Assembly: GCA_946405475.1 (NCBI GenBank)
Contig: CAMJHI010000113.1
Span: 1-7,307, forward strand
Direction: 5' to 3'
Source: an uncultured Clostridia bacterium
Lineage (GTDB): Bacteria > Bacillota > Clostridia > Oscillospirales > Acutalibacteraceae
Length of the DNA: 7,307 nucleotides
Part shown: positions 1 to 6,793 of the stretch, piece by piece
Position numbering within the stretch: position 1 is the first letter of the stretch
How the letters are laid out: each line of letters opens with the position of its first letter
The notes under the pieces: model-generated
What the model was told of the DNA's origin: nothing
Databases searched by the model: none
The model's input: the letters and a program-made list of their open reading frames with translations, nothing else
Translations under genes and position numbers: made by a program

Positions 1-340
1 GGCCGTTTACGGCACGACCAACATCGAACTGACCGACGGGCGCCTCACCGCGTTTTACTATGTGCGCAACAATGCCGGCACGGCGGGCGCTTACCGCAAA
101 ACGAGCACGACGCAGGCGGTCACCTACCGCAATTCGGGCTCGTCGTATTCGTCGGATCCGACGACGTCTTCCTATGAGCGCACCACTTACCCCACGACCC
201 GGCCCAGCGCCACCGTCGCGCAGGATGACGATGAAACGACCCGCAGAAGCATTTTCAACAAGCCGACCCTGCCCTCACGTGACGACGGCGGCGATGAGGA
301 CGACGGCAACGAAAAAGTGACACAGGCACAGGAAGATTAA
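1..340 (+). CDS. C-terminal end of an unidentified protein with a low-complexity tail (5' partial)
   Basis: An open frame enters from the left edge (first full codon at base 2) and ends at TAA 338-340, showing 112 residues. I do not recognise the family. The first ~25 residues (containing NIELTDGRLTAFYYVRNN) look like beta-strand-forming folded sequence. The next ~50 are rich in Ser, Thr, Tyr and Pro, and the last ~35 are strongly acidic and charged (runs of Asp and Glu). Such a tail resembles a disordered linker or C-terminal extension, as seen on many surface or secreted Clostridia proteins, but no anchor motif or membrane segment is visible. It is followed 6 bases later by a strong terminator, so this is the last gene of its transcript. 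The start lies outside the window. The alternative frame beginning at base 60 is Arg-rich and looks like a shadow. Confidence 0.75.
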   Translation, partial: AVYGTTNIELTDGRLTAFYYVRNNAGTAGAYRKTSTTQAVTYRNSGSSYSSDPTTSSYERTTYPTTRPSATVAQDDDETTRRSIFNKPTLPSRDDGGDEDDGNEKVTQAQED

Positions 341-346
341 ACAAAA

Positions 347-390
347 GGGATGGAGCGGATCGGTCCGTTCCATCCCTCGTTGTGTTTTTT
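347..390 (+). terminator. Intrinsic terminator after the partial gene
   Basis: Bases 347-359 pair with 364-376 over 13 base pairs (one G-T wobble) around a TCGG loop. After eight bases a run of six T follows (385-390). It ends the upstream gene, yet lies only a few bases before the ribosome binding site of the next gene, so it could also act as an attenuator for the downstream genes. Confidence 0.88.
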
Positions 391-392
391 AC

Positions 393-398
393 AGGAGA
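393..398 (+). promoter_or_regulatory. Ribosome binding site that decides the start at 404
   Basis: AGGAGA lies five bases before ATG 404. A longer reading from ATG 350 would begin inside the terminator hairpin and has no ribosome binding site, so 404 is preferred. Confidence 0.8.
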
Positions 399-403
399 AA
401 ACC

Positions 404-1264
404 ATGAGTCAGTTTTTGGAAGACCTCAAGGCATTTTGCCTGCAAAACGATTATCGGGTGTATTCGATCGGTGAGGTCAAGAACGGCGGCGCGGCGGAGC
501 AGATCGACGTGGTGCCGGGCAACGCCTGCCAGAACGGCTATTCCGTCGCCAAGCTCTTCACCGTTACCGCCATCGGCTTGCTGTACGACCGGGGCGAGAT
601 CTCGCCGCAGGATCGTGTGGTCGAGCTGCTGGGCAGCGTCTGCCCGGCTTATACCGATCCCCGGTGGGAGCGGGTGACGGTACATCATCTGCTCAAGCAT
701 TCCTCCGGGCTGCCGGGCGGCTGTTTGGATATCGACGCGCTCAACGCCAACGACTTCGGCGAGGATTATCTGCAATATCTGTTCACGCTGCCCCTCATCG
801 CCGACCCCGGCGAAGAAGAAGCGTATTCCGACGGCTCATTTTATCTGCTCAGTTGTCTGGTGCAGCAGTTGACCGGCGAATGCCTGCTCAGCTTTTTGTG
901 GCGGGAGCTGCTCTTTCCGCTGGGCGTGCGCGAGGCCGCGTGGAGCTGCTGCCCCATGGGGCGCAGCATCGGCGCCACCGGGCTTTATATGCGCAGCGAC
1001 GACACCGCCAAGCTCGGTGAGCTTTACCGCAGCGGCGGCGTTTATCAGGGCAGGCGTTACCTGTCGGAAGAATGGGTGAAGCTGGCAAAGGAACAGGAAT
1101 ATGAGCTGCATCCGACCGACGTGGGCCGCCTATACGGCAAGGGCGGCATGTGCGGGCAGAAGCTGTTCATCGACCCCGACCATGACCGCGTGGTCGCGTA
1201 CCACGCTTACGTAGAGGTGGACGCGGAAGCAATCGAACGCTTTACTTATTACTACGAAGATTGA
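404..1264 (+). CDS. Serine hydrolase of the beta-lactamase class C / PBP4* family (PF00144-like)
   Basis: A 286-residue protein. The catalytic SxxK motif is SVAK at residues 47-50. The typical segment VTVHHLLKHSSGL is at 91-103. The second motif is Tyr141-Ser-Asp, where the family usually has YxN. A GKGG-type third motif lies at about 246-249. The block ATGLYMRSDDTAKLGELYRSGG (191-212) is typical of these esterase/peptidase-like proteins. Family members hydrolyse esters, peptides or beta-lactams by an acyl-serine mechanism; the substrate cannot be told here. There is no signal peptide, so it is probably cytoplasmic, which argues against a classical resistance beta-lactamase. It is shorter than many family members (about 330-400 residues). 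It is the first gene of a tight three-gene run; the next start is 24 bases downstream. There is no promoter of its own between the upstream terminator and the start. Confidence 0.9.
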   Translation: MSQFLEDLKAFCLQNDYRVYSIGEVKNGGAAEQIDVVPGNACQNGYSVAKLFTVTAIGLLYDRGEISPQDRVVELLGSVCPAYTDPRWERVTVHHLLKHSSGLPGGCLDIDALNANDFGEDYLQYLFTLPLIADPGEEEAYSDGSFYLLSCLVQQLTGECLLSFLWRELLFPLGVREAAWSCCPMGRSIGATGLYMRSDDTAKLGELYRSGGVYQGRRYLSEEWVKLAKEQEYELHPTDVGRLYGKGGMCGQKLFIDPDHDRVVAYHAYVEVDAEAIERFTYYYED

Positions 1265-1288
1265 ACAAAACCGAAAGGGGAAACGGCT

Positions 1289-2569
1289 ATGAGTCAAAAG
1301 GTGATCGTGGCGGGCGCCGGGCACGGCGGTCTGGTCGCCGCCGCAATGCTCAGCCGCGAAGGCTTTGACGTGACCGTGCTGGAAAAGCAGCAGCGGGACG
1401 AGATTGGTTATGACTGGAACGACTGCATGAATCCGGCGGTGTTCGACAAGTGGCAGATCCCGCGTCCGAGCGACGAGGAACTGCTGCCGTTCAGCGGCAT
1501 GAACTTTTTAAGCCCCGACTGCAGCCGCATCGTGTTCGACCACCGCAACAACAAGGTCAGCTCCCTCGGGGAGCGCAAGGCGATTTTGAAGCATCTGCTT
1601 TCGTTTGCCGAGCAAAACGGCGCAGCACTTCGCTTCGGCGTGACGGTCGGGCAGGCACAAACGGAAGAAAACCGCGTAGTCGGGCTGCAGACGAGCGAGG
1701 GGGCTATGACCTGCGACCTGCTCATTGACGCATGCGGCGCCGATTCCCCCGTGCGCCAAAGTCTGCCGGAATCGTTCGGCATTCTGAATCAGTTTGCCGC
1801 CGACGACACGCTTTACACCTACCGCGCGTTTTATGAGCGCACCAACCGTAACCGTTCGTTCCCCAAATTTACCTGCTGCTTTTATCACAACGGCGTGAAA
1901 TCGCTGGATTGGATGATCACGGAGGAGGATTACGTCGACGTGCTGATCACCTCCTTCGGCGGCATCGACGAAGAGATCATTCAAAACGGCGTGAACGATT
2001 TCCGCCGGCTCCACAGCGGCTTCGGCACGAAGGTCGTGCGCGGCGGTCAGGTGAGCAAGATCCCCGTGCGCCGCACGCTGCCCGTTTTTGTGGCGGATGG
2101 TTATGCCGCCGTGGGCGACAGCGCCGCCATGGTGGAACCGCTCAGCGGCTCGGGCATTACGCGCAGCGTGGAAGCGGGCGTGATGCTCGCGCAGGTCGCC
2201 GCCAAATCACAAAACCATTTCACCAAAGAAGAGCTTTGGGCATACGAGGCGCTCTATTTTGAAAGGTGGCTCAAGGGCGTTCTGCGTGACGACGCTACCA
2301 GGAAGCTGATGCTGAGCATGACGTTTGAGCAGCTCAACGACATGTTCCTCAAAAAAGTCATCACCGCCAAGGAGCTTTGCGGCGACGAGGCGCCGCCGAA
2401 CGATCAGCGCAACAAAACGCTGGGGATCCTGACCACGCCGGGCGTGGTGCCCGCGCTGCTGCAATACACCGCCCGCGACCGCCGCGCGAAGAGCCTGATC
2501 GAAAAATTCCCGCGGGAATACGACGAAAAACAGGTGCGCCGCTGGGCGGCCGCCTATGAAAAATTCTGA
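1289..2569 (+). CDS. FAD-dependent oxidoreductase, geranylgeranyl-reductase-like
   Basis: A 426-residue flavoprotein. The N-terminal Rossmann fold carries GAGHGG (residues 9-14), with Glu32 at the end of the second strand to bind the ribose. A DLLIDACGADS segment (143-153) matches the mid-protein FAD motif. AVGDSAAMVEPLSGSGI (274-290) matches the FAD-pyrophosphate GD motif and the P-x-x-G-x-G-I loop of the geranylgeranyl reductase / aromatic hydroxylase group. Family members reduce isoprenoid double bonds or hydroxylate or halogenate ring compounds; the substrate here is unknown. There is no signal peptide or clear membrane helix. The start is supported by AAGGGG at 1275-1280. It lies 24 bases after the serine hydrolase and 18 before the phosphoesterase, so the three are probably cotranscribed. 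The first four codons (MSQK) resemble those of the preceding gene (MSQF), which is probably chance. Confidence 0.9.
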   Translation: MSQKVIVAGAGHGGLVAAAMLSREGFDVTVLEKQQRDEIGYDWNDCMNPAVFDKWQIPRPSDEELLPFSGMNFLSPDCSRIVFDHRNNKVSSLGERKAILKHLLSFAEQNGAALRFGVTVGQAQTEENRVVGLQTSEGAMTCDLLIDACGADSPVRQSLPESFGILNQFAADDTLYTYRAFYERTNRNRSFPKFTCCFYHNGVKSLDWMITEEDYVDVLITSFGGIDEEIIQNGVNDFRRLHSGFGTKVVRGGQVSKIPVRRTLPVFVADGYAAVGDSAAMVEPLSGSGITRSVEAGVMLAQVAAKSQNHFTKEELWAYEALYFERWLKGVLRDDATRKLMLSMTFEQLNDMFLKKVITAKELCGDEAPPNDQRNKTLGILTTPGVVPALLQYTARDRRAKSLIEKFPREYDEKQVRRWAAAYEKF

Positions 2570-2587
2570 AAGAAAGACGGGTCGCCT

Positions 2588-3706
2588 ATGGAACTCTACA
2601 AGGGCTTTGTCTGCCACCCGACCGTTTGCCCCGTCGGGCGCGATTATCACATCATCGTGCCGACCACCTGCAAAATGGCGCTGTCGGTGCTGATCGACGG
2701 CGAGGAATACTTCAACCATTCCAACGGCATCGTGCTCACCTCGTGCCCGATCCAGCAGATCACCGTGCCGGCCGAAAAGCTCGACCGCGCGCGGCAGTAC
2801 ACCCTGCGCGTGCGCCGCATCATCAAGCGCATGCCCTACCACACCCTGACGCGGCAGCCGGTGGAGATCACCTATCCGTTCCGCCCGGTCGAAAAAACCG
2901 AGAACATCCGTCTGTATCAGATCGCGGATTCGCACGGCGTGGTCGAGGAAAGCGTCGCCGCCGCCAAACGCTACGGCGATATCGACCTGCTCATTCTCAA
3001 CGGCGACATCGCCGACAGCTCCGAAAGCGTTAAGGCCATCACCACCATGTATCGGATCGCCTCCGCCGTCACGGGCGGCGAGATCCCCTGCGTGATCTCC
3101 CGCGGCAACCACGATCTGCGCGGCGCCGCCGCCGAGCATCTGGCCGAGTATATGCCGAACCGGAACGGGTATAGCTATTATTCGTTCCGCACCGGCTGCC
3201 TTTGGGGGTTGCTGGTGGATTGCGGCGAGGATAAGCCGGACGATCACCCCGAATACGGCCGCATGGTCTGCTGCAGCGCGTTCCGCCGCGAAGAGACTGA
3301 CTACATCAAACAAGTCGTTGCCGACAAACAAAACGAATACGAAGCCGCGGGCGCAAAATACCGGCTGGTCATTTCCCACGCGCCCTTCGCGTGGACGGAT
3401 CACCCGCCGTTTGACATTGAGCAGGAGTTGTTCGCCGAATGGTGCCGCCTGCTCAGAACCGAGGTGAAGCCGCAGCTCATGCTCTGCGGGCACATCCACA
3501 GCCAGAAGATCAGCCTCATCGGCGGCGAGCTTGACCACAAGGGGCAGCCCTGCCCGGTGCTCATCGGCTCCGAGATCGACCGGCGCAGCGACCCGCCGTA
3601 TTATGCCGGTCTGGGGCTCGCCCTGCAAAACGGCTGCGCCGAGGTGACGTTCAACGACAGGGAAACGATCCGGCGCACGCAGACCATACCTCTGTCGAAT
3701 GTGTGA
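2588..3706 (+). CDS. Calcineurin-like metallophosphoesterase with N-terminal accessory domain
   Basis: A 372-residue protein. The five metal-binding blocks are in order: Asp114-Ser-His116, GDIAD with Asp140, GNHD with Asn174-His175, SHAP with His264, and GHIH with His302 and His304. All predicted metal ligands are present, so it is likely an active di-metal phosphatase or phosphodiesterase. Residues 1 to ~100 precede the catalytic domain and look strand-rich, like the Ig/fibronectin-like domain found before purple-acid-phosphatase-type enzymes; this fold call is an inference. There is no signal peptide, so it is probably cytoplasmic, unlike the secreted enzyme encoded at 4680-5642. It is the last gene of the three-gene run, followed by a terminator hairpin. 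The ribosome binding site is weak (purine-rich GAAAGAAAGACGGG before the ATG), which suggests lower expression or coupling to the upstream gene. The substrate is unknown. Confidence 0.9.
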   Translation: MELYKGFVCHPTVCPVGRDYHIIVPTTCKMALSVLIDGEEYFNHSNGIVLTSCPIQQITVPAEKLDRARQYTLRVRRIIKRMPYHTLTRQPVEITYPFRPVEKTENIRLYQIADSHGVVEESVAAAKRYGDIDLLILNGDIADSSESVKAITTMYRIASAVTGGEIPCVISRGNHDLRGAAAEHLAEYMPNRNGYSYYSFRTGCLWGLLVDCGEDKPDDHPEYGRMVCCSAFRREETDYIKQVVADKQNEYEAAGAKYRLVISHAPFAWTDHPPFDIEQELFAEWCRLLRTEVKPQLMLCGHIHSQKISLIGGELDHKGQPCPVLIGSEIDRRSDPPYYAGLGLALQNGCAEVTFNDRETIRRTQTIPLSNV

Positions 3707-3731
3707 ATGGAATTAAAGAAGAATTTAGATC

Positions 3732-3773
3732 GAGCCGTTCGGAAATTTGTCGTTCCCGAACGGCTCTCTCTTT
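3732..3773 (+). terminator. Terminator hairpin between convergent genes
   Basis: GAGCCGTTCGG (3732-3742) pairs perfectly with CCGAACGGCTC (3756-3766) around a 13-base loop. The tail TCTCTTT is moderately T-rich in the + direction. It ends the three-gene run. The convergent gene on the other strand ends at 3781, but the tail in that direction is not T-rich, so service in both directions is only possible. Confidence 0.72.
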
Positions 3774-3780
3774 GCTGCGT

Positions 3781-4524
3781 TTATTCGGTTGTACCGGTGG
3801 GCATTTCAGTTTTTTTCTCTGGCTCTTCCGCTTCTATTTTTTCCTTTTTAACGGGAAGAATCAACATGCTCCGATCGATTTGATTGACCGTTAACCAGTA
3901 GTTTCGATCGCCGAACAGCAGAACGGAGATCATGCCCATGATGCGCTGCTCGGGGAAGTTGGCAGCATCAGTACCGATTTTCGGCAGATAGTAGTCGCAC
4001 GCGATGTTATACAGAAAGAACTTATTATCCATGATTTTATCTTTGTTTTCAAGAATCAACGGACCCATCTCAGATCTAGCGAGCCAGAATATCAAATCGC
4101 GCCATTCTTCCCTTTTGTCGTATTTTTTGGCGCCGAGCACTTCATACAAAAAGGACAGATCCAGATACATTTGTTCTCGAATCCTTTTTCGTTCGGCATT
4201 TTGAGCCGCATGCGCCCGCTTTTCTTCGCCCCAAGGTGTTCCGTCCGCAAATGCAAGAGGATCACCATAGAGGATTTTAGATGCGCGCTTGAGATTCCGT
4301 ACTATAGTTTTCTCTGTTTGAATCTCCTGCTTGCTAAAAAACACGTCAGTGATGCACCGGAAAACATCATCCGGTTTTTCGACCGGTTCCATAAGTGATA
4401 ACACATCCCGAAACACAAAAACCGAGCGTGCCGATGTTTCCTCAATGGGGTAGTTCCAAAAGAATTTAAAAACACCTCTCAATGTTAGATTATCGGTCAG
4501 ATTTTTGATCTCACTGATTCTCAT
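3781..4524 (-). CDS. Unrecognised 247-residue protein, AT-richer than its neighbours
   Basis: I do not recognise this family. The protein is soluble-looking with no signal peptide or membrane helix. Hydrophobic and aromatic patches at ~18-45 and ~115-180 suggest a mostly helical fold. A charged helix-like stretch lies at ~98-120. The last ~25 residues are a Lys/Glu-rich disordered tail. The ATG at 4524 is preceded by GGAGGA (4531-4536) with a six-base gap, and a good sigma-A promoter sits at 4561-4589, so the gene looks real and independently expressed. By eye the base composition is clearly lower in GC, with more A/T-ending codons, than the flanking genes, which may mean recent acquisition. 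It stands alone, convergent with the three-gene run and upstream of no other gene. No function is proposed. Confidence 0.8.
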   Translation of the reverse strand: MRISEIKNLTDNLTLRGVFKFFWNYPIEETSARSVFVFRDVLSLMEPVEKPDDVFRCITDVFFSKQEIQTEKTIVRNLKRASKILYGDPLAFADGTPWGEEKRAHAAQNAERKRIREQMYLDLSFLYEVLGAKKYDKREEWRDLIFWLARSEMGPLILENKDKIMDNKFFLYNIACDYYLPKIGTDAANFPEQRIMGMISVLLFGDRNYWLTVNQIDRSMLILPVKKEKIEAEEPEKKTEMPTGTTE

Positions 4525-4560
4525 GCATATTCCTCCGCGGCAGTTGTTGGATTAAACCAT

Positions 4561-4589
4561 ATTATATTACATTTTTTCGTGTTTAGCAA
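4561..4589 (-). promoter_or_regulatory. Sigma-A promoter of the unrecognised gene
   Basis: Read on the - strand: -35 TTGCTA (4584-4589), a 17-base spacer, -10 TATAAT (4561-4566). The start codon is about 37 bases downstream of the -10 box. Confidence 0.75.
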
Positions 4590-4630
4590 ATTAGGTCAAA
4601 AAATATCCTCTTTTTTTGCTCTTTAGAAAC

Positions 4631-4662
4631 CAAAAGCCACCGGCTATGTCCGGTGGCTTTTG
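4631..4662 (-). terminator. Intrinsic terminator of the secreted phosphoesterase gene
   Basis: CAAAAGCCACCGG (4631-4643) pairs with CCGGTGGCTTTTG (4650-4662) over 13 base pairs around a six-base loop. It lies 17 bases past the stop at 4680. In the - direction the closing arm supplies the T-run (CTTTTG). The + direction also has T-rich sequence, but no + strand gene ends here. Confidence 0.82.
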
Positions 4663-4679
4663 TCTTCGTTTATCCGCTG

Positions 4680-5642
4680 TTAATCGGTGGGAATGGGATT
4701 TTTCAACGTGAAAACGGCCTCATGCGGCGCGCCGTTGAGCTGCGCCCATTCGCCGGTGTAGAAATTGCGCACGCGGAACACCACGCGGTCGGCGTAGACC
4801 TCCACCAGCTCGCCGAAGCCGGTCCCTTCAAAGTTGGCGCGCTCGTCCGTCTGCAGCGTCAGGCACGGCAGATACGTTTCCGGGAAGCCGCTCCAGGCGT
4901 GGAACGTGGTCGCGTCGGGCGAGCGGTGCAGATGACCGCACAGATAGAACAGATCGTGCTCCCGGTTGTATTCCGCCAGCATCTGGCACAGATCGTAAGG
5001 CGAATCCGGGTTGATCGGTTCAGCCATGCGGGGCGGATAGTGCGCCAGCACAAACGTGGGCAGGCCGCTGCGCGCGGCATCCTCCAGCATCATTTCCAGC
5101 CAGGCGTACTGATCGTCGGACATGTGCATGGTGTCGATGTTCTGCTGCTCATTGGCCAAAACGATAAAGTAGAACCCGTTGACCACCTGATAATAATACG
5201 GCGTGGTCAGCTTCAGGTCGAAAAACGCTTCGGTGTAGTCGTACCAGCGGCGCTGGATCCGGTCAAAATCGCCCGAACCGTTGCCGAAGTCGTGGTTGCC
5301 CGCCACGGAGATCACCCGCTGACCCTTCAGAAAGCGGTCGACCGTGCCGTGAAAGATCATGTTTTCAATGTTCTGCCCGTTCATGGTGCTGTCGCCCAAA
5401 AACAGGAACGCGTCGCTGCCGCTTTGATTCATCACCGCGTTTCGCAGGCAGTTGGCAAACGCTTTGTAGCGGGGGTAGTTGTTGCTTTCCACGTGCACGT
5501 CGGAAAACACCGTCAGGTTCATCAGGCAGCTTTCCGGCTCCTTTACGTCAAACGGCTCCGTGTTCGCGCCGCCCGGCGCAAACAGCAGCATCATGGCCAT
5601 GGAAACGATCAGCGATACGGCTCGCAGAACAAAAAATTTCAT
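4680..5642 (-). CDS. Secreted calcineurin-like metallophosphoesterase
   Basis: A 320-residue protein. Residues 1-26 form a signal peptide: Lys2, a hydrophobic core about 4-21, then a short APGGA-type cleavage region. The metal-binding blocks are Asp48-Val-His50, GDS with Asp84, GNHD with Asn116-His117, AHYP with His201, and GHLH with His237 and His239. The set is complete, so an active phosphatase or phosphodiesterase outside the membrane is likely; the substrate is unknown. The start at 5642 is chosen because GGGAGG lies eight bases upstream (5651-5656) and the signal peptide begins there. A longer reading from 5717 would start inside the promoter and add 25 residues before the signal peptide. 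It lies downstream of the LysM-CAP gene with a 139-base gap containing its own promoter. It shares only the general fold motifs with the enzyme at 2588-3706 and is not an obvious recent duplicate. Confidence 0.92.
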   Translation of the reverse strand: MKFFVLRAVSLIVSMAMMLLFAPGGANTEPFDVKEPESCLMNLTVFSDVHVESNNYPRYKAFANCLRNAVMNQSGSDAFLFLGDSTMNGQNIENMIFHGTVDRFLKGQRVISVAGNHDFGNGSGDFDRIQRRWYDYTEAFFDLKLTTPYYYQVVNGFYFIVLANEQQNIDTMHMSDDQYAWLEMMLEDAARSGLPTFVLAHYPPRMAEPINPDSPYDLCQMLAEYNREHDLFYLCGHLHRSPDATTFHAWSGFPETYLPCLTLQTDERANFEGTGFGELVEVYADRVVFRVRNFYTGEWAQLNGAPHEAVFTLKNPIPTD

Positions 5643-5650
5643 CAGGAACG

Positions 5651-5656
5651 CCTCCC
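5651..5656 (-). promoter_or_regulatory. Ribosome binding site that decides the start at 5642
   Basis: GGGAGG on the - strand lies eight bases before ATG 5642-5640. It supports the start at the signal peptide rather than the in-frame ATG at 5717. Confidence 0.8.
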
Positions 5657-5688
5657 TTGCAAAAGATCGGGTATATTGCTTTTTCCTT

Positions 5689-5717
5689 ATCATACCGCAG
5701 TATGGGAAGAATTGCAA
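5689..5717 (-). promoter_or_regulatory. Sigma-A promoter of the secreted phosphoesterase gene
   Basis: Read on the - strand: -35 TTGCAA (5712-5717), a 17-base spacer, -10 TATGAT (5689-5694). The same -10 variant occurs in the promoter of the neighbouring LysM-CAP gene. Confidence 0.68.
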
Positions 5718-5781
5718 GCCGTAACAGGCAGGCTATGCTCCTTGAGCCGCCGACCGCGCAAAGCGCCCGCTTCAGGCCGGA

Positions 5782-6393
5782 TCAGCCGATGAACATTTGC
5801 GTCCAATAGCGGCCGCTGGCCGCATACCCCACGCCGATTTGCGTGAAAGAGGGGTTGAGAATGTTCGCCCGATGCCCGCTGGAATTCATCCACGCGTTCA
5901 TGACCTCCTGCGGCGTGCGCTGCCCGAAGGCGATGTTTTCGCCCGCCGTGCGGTAGGTGAGCCCGAAATCCTTCATCATCTGGAACGGGCTGCCGTAGGT
6001 GGGGCTTGTGTGCGAAAAGTAGCGGTTTTCGACCATGTCCTGCGATTTATACCGCGCCACGCGGCAAAGCTCCCAGTTTTTGGTCAGGGGCTTCAGCCCG
6101 TTCTTTTCGCGGATCTCGTTGACCAGCCGGATCACTTCTTCCTCATACGCCAGCACACCGGCGTCCTGCTCCGGGATCGTGACCCGGTCGCCCGGATAGA
6201 TCAGGTCGGGGTTTTTGATCTGCGGGTTGGCGGCGATGATCTCGCTCACGCCGATCTCATGCCGAACCGCGATCTTCCAAAGGCTGTCGCCCTTCACGAC
6301 CGTGTAAACAGAGCCGGAGACCGCCGCTGAGGCGGGTGTCAGCATCATCGTCAGAAACAATATGGCCAGACAGCCGGAAAGAATCTTTTTCAT
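5782..6393 (-). CDS. Secreted LysM-CAP domain protein (YkwD/SafA-like)
   Basis: A 203-residue protein in three parts. Residues 1-23 are a signal peptide with Lys2-Lys3, a hydrophobic core and an ASA cleavage site. Residues ~29-74 are one LysM repeat (YTVVKGDSLWKIA at 30-42, NPDLIYPGDRVTIP at 61-74), which binds peptidoglycan glycan chains. Residues ~84-203 are a CAP/SCP domain. The CAP marks are visible: FSHTSP with His128, GENIA with Glu152, and SSGHRANIL with His174. Bacterial LysM-CAP proteins are cell-wall or spore-coat associated; their biochemical role is still unsettled. The ATG at 6393 is preceded by AGGAGGT (6401-6407) with seven bases spacing, an ideal site. The next gene downstream encodes another secreted protein. 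No terminator is evident after 5782, so some read-through into that gene is plausible. Confidence 0.94.
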   Translation of the reverse strand: MKKILSGCLAILFLTMMLTPASAAVSGSVYTVVKGDSLWKIAVRHEIGVSEIIAANPQIKNPDLIYPGDRVTIPEQDAGVLAYEEEVIRLVNEIREKNGLKPLTKNWELCRVARYKSQDMVENRYFSHTSPTYGSPFQMMKDFGLTYRTAGENIAFGQRTPQEVMNAWMNSSGHRANILNPSFTQIGVGYAASGRYWTQMFIG

Positions 6394-6434
6394 CTCATGT
6401 ACCTCCTGTGATTTTTGCCCTTGCGGACAAGCCC

Positions 6435-6463
6435 ATCATAACAAACGCGGGCGCCGGTTTCAA
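6435..6463 (-). promoter_or_regulatory. Sigma-A promoter of the LysM-CAP gene
   Basis: Read on the - strand: -35 TTGAAA (6458-6463), a 17-base spacer, -10 TATGAT (6435-6440). The start codon is about 41 bases downstream of the -10 box. Confidence 0.72.
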
Positions 6464-6614
6464 ATGTAATGATTGGCAGAGGAAGAAAGAAGAAAAGAGT
6501 TACTCCGTAAAAATGCTCGTTTTTAAGAGCTTGATCCCCAAAACCGGCAGAAGGCAGAAAAAGAAAACCGCCGAAACCACTATATATCAACGTTTTTGGG
6601 TATTTTAGCAAAAG
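6464..6614. other. A-rich intergenic stretch with no gene seen
   Basis: About 150 A-rich bases separate the LysM-CAP promoter from the tRNA-associated element. Short frames cross it, but none has a ribosome binding site or a protein-like composition. Only weak inverted repeats are seen, such as CCCAAAA near 6536-6542 against TTTTGGG near 6593-6599. Confidence 0.5.
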
Positions 6615-6644
6615 AAAAAGGACGGTTAAAAAACCGCCCTTTTT
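6615..6644. terminator. Hairpin terminator beyond the tRNA-Pro remnant
   Basis: AAAAAGGACGGTT (6615-6627) pairs with AACCGCCCTTTTT (6632-6644) around an AAAA loop, 13 base pairs with one wobble. It has T-runs in both directions. In the - direction it directly follows the partial tRNA-Pro 3' end and its CCA, as a tRNA terminator would, so it may be the original terminator of a tRNA-Pro copy. Confidence 0.75.
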
Positions 6645-6665
6645 GGTCGGAGTGACGGGACTTGA
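6641..6665 (-). repeat. Direct repeat: detached copy of the tRNA-Pro 3' end
   Basis: These 25 bases are identical to 6793-6817 inside and just past the intact tRNA-Pro gene. On the - strand they begin at the T-loop (TCAAG) and run through the T-stem, acceptor strand, discriminator A and CCA to AAAA. No 5' part of a tRNA precedes them, so this is a remnant or attachment-type copy and not a working tRNA. Confidence 0.9.
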
Positions 6666-6752
6666 CTCGCGCGCCTGCGGGCGCTTGGTCGCTCGCGGTC
6701 GCAAGTGTCCACCGGACACTTGCTCTGTACCGCTCGTCCTTCAAGTCCCGTC
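6654..6752 (-). repeat. tRNA-Pro-associated hairpin element, first copy
   Basis: Read on the - strand it opens with an inverted T-arm copy, GACGGGACTTGAA (6752-6740), the reverse complement of the tRNA-Pro T-arm. It closes with the direct copy TCAAGTCCCGTC (6665-6654), giving a 12-base outer stem. Inside are two substructures. The first is a long stem: GCAAGTGTCC (6723-6714) pairs with GGACACTTGC (6710-6701) around loop GGT; GCGGT (6733-6729) pairs with ACCGC (6699-6695); outside that sit facing GA/GA mismatches (6735-6734 and 6694-6693). The second is a small hairpin, GCGCC with GGCGC and loop CGCA, at about 6683-6670. No open frame is convincing. It may be a structured RNA, or a small mobile DNA element that targets tRNA ends. 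Confidence 0.8.
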
Positions 6753-6756
6753 GTTG

Positions 6757-6793
6757 AAAAAAGAGATCGCTCCGCAAAAGCGGAGCGACCTCT
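6757..6793 (-). terminator. Intrinsic terminator of tRNA-Pro
   Basis: On the - strand AGAGGTCGCTCCGC (6793-6780) pairs with GCGGAGCGATCTCT (6775-6762) over 14 base pairs with one wobble around a TTTT loop, followed by a T-run (6762-6757). It starts three bases after the tRNA's CCA. Confidence 0.9.

Noticed and set aside
350..403. In-frame extension of the serine hydrolase start to ATG 350
   Set aside because: It begins inside the terminator hairpin, has no ribosome binding site, and the added 18 residues do not fit the family. ATG 404 has AGGAGA in front.
2207..3628. Long open frame of 473 codons on the - strand
   Set aside because: It is antisense to two well-supported enzymes, and its translation is Ala/Val/His/Asp-rich without motifs, as expected from GC-rich codon shadows.
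5643..5717. In-frame extension of the secreted phosphoesterase to ATG 5717
   Set aside because: The extension overlaps the promoter and would bury the signal peptide. GGGAGG before 5642 gives a better start.
4653..5792. Long open frame of 379 codons on the + strand
   Set aside because: It is antisense to the secreted phosphoesterase, which has a complete catalytic motif set, signal peptide, promoter and terminator.
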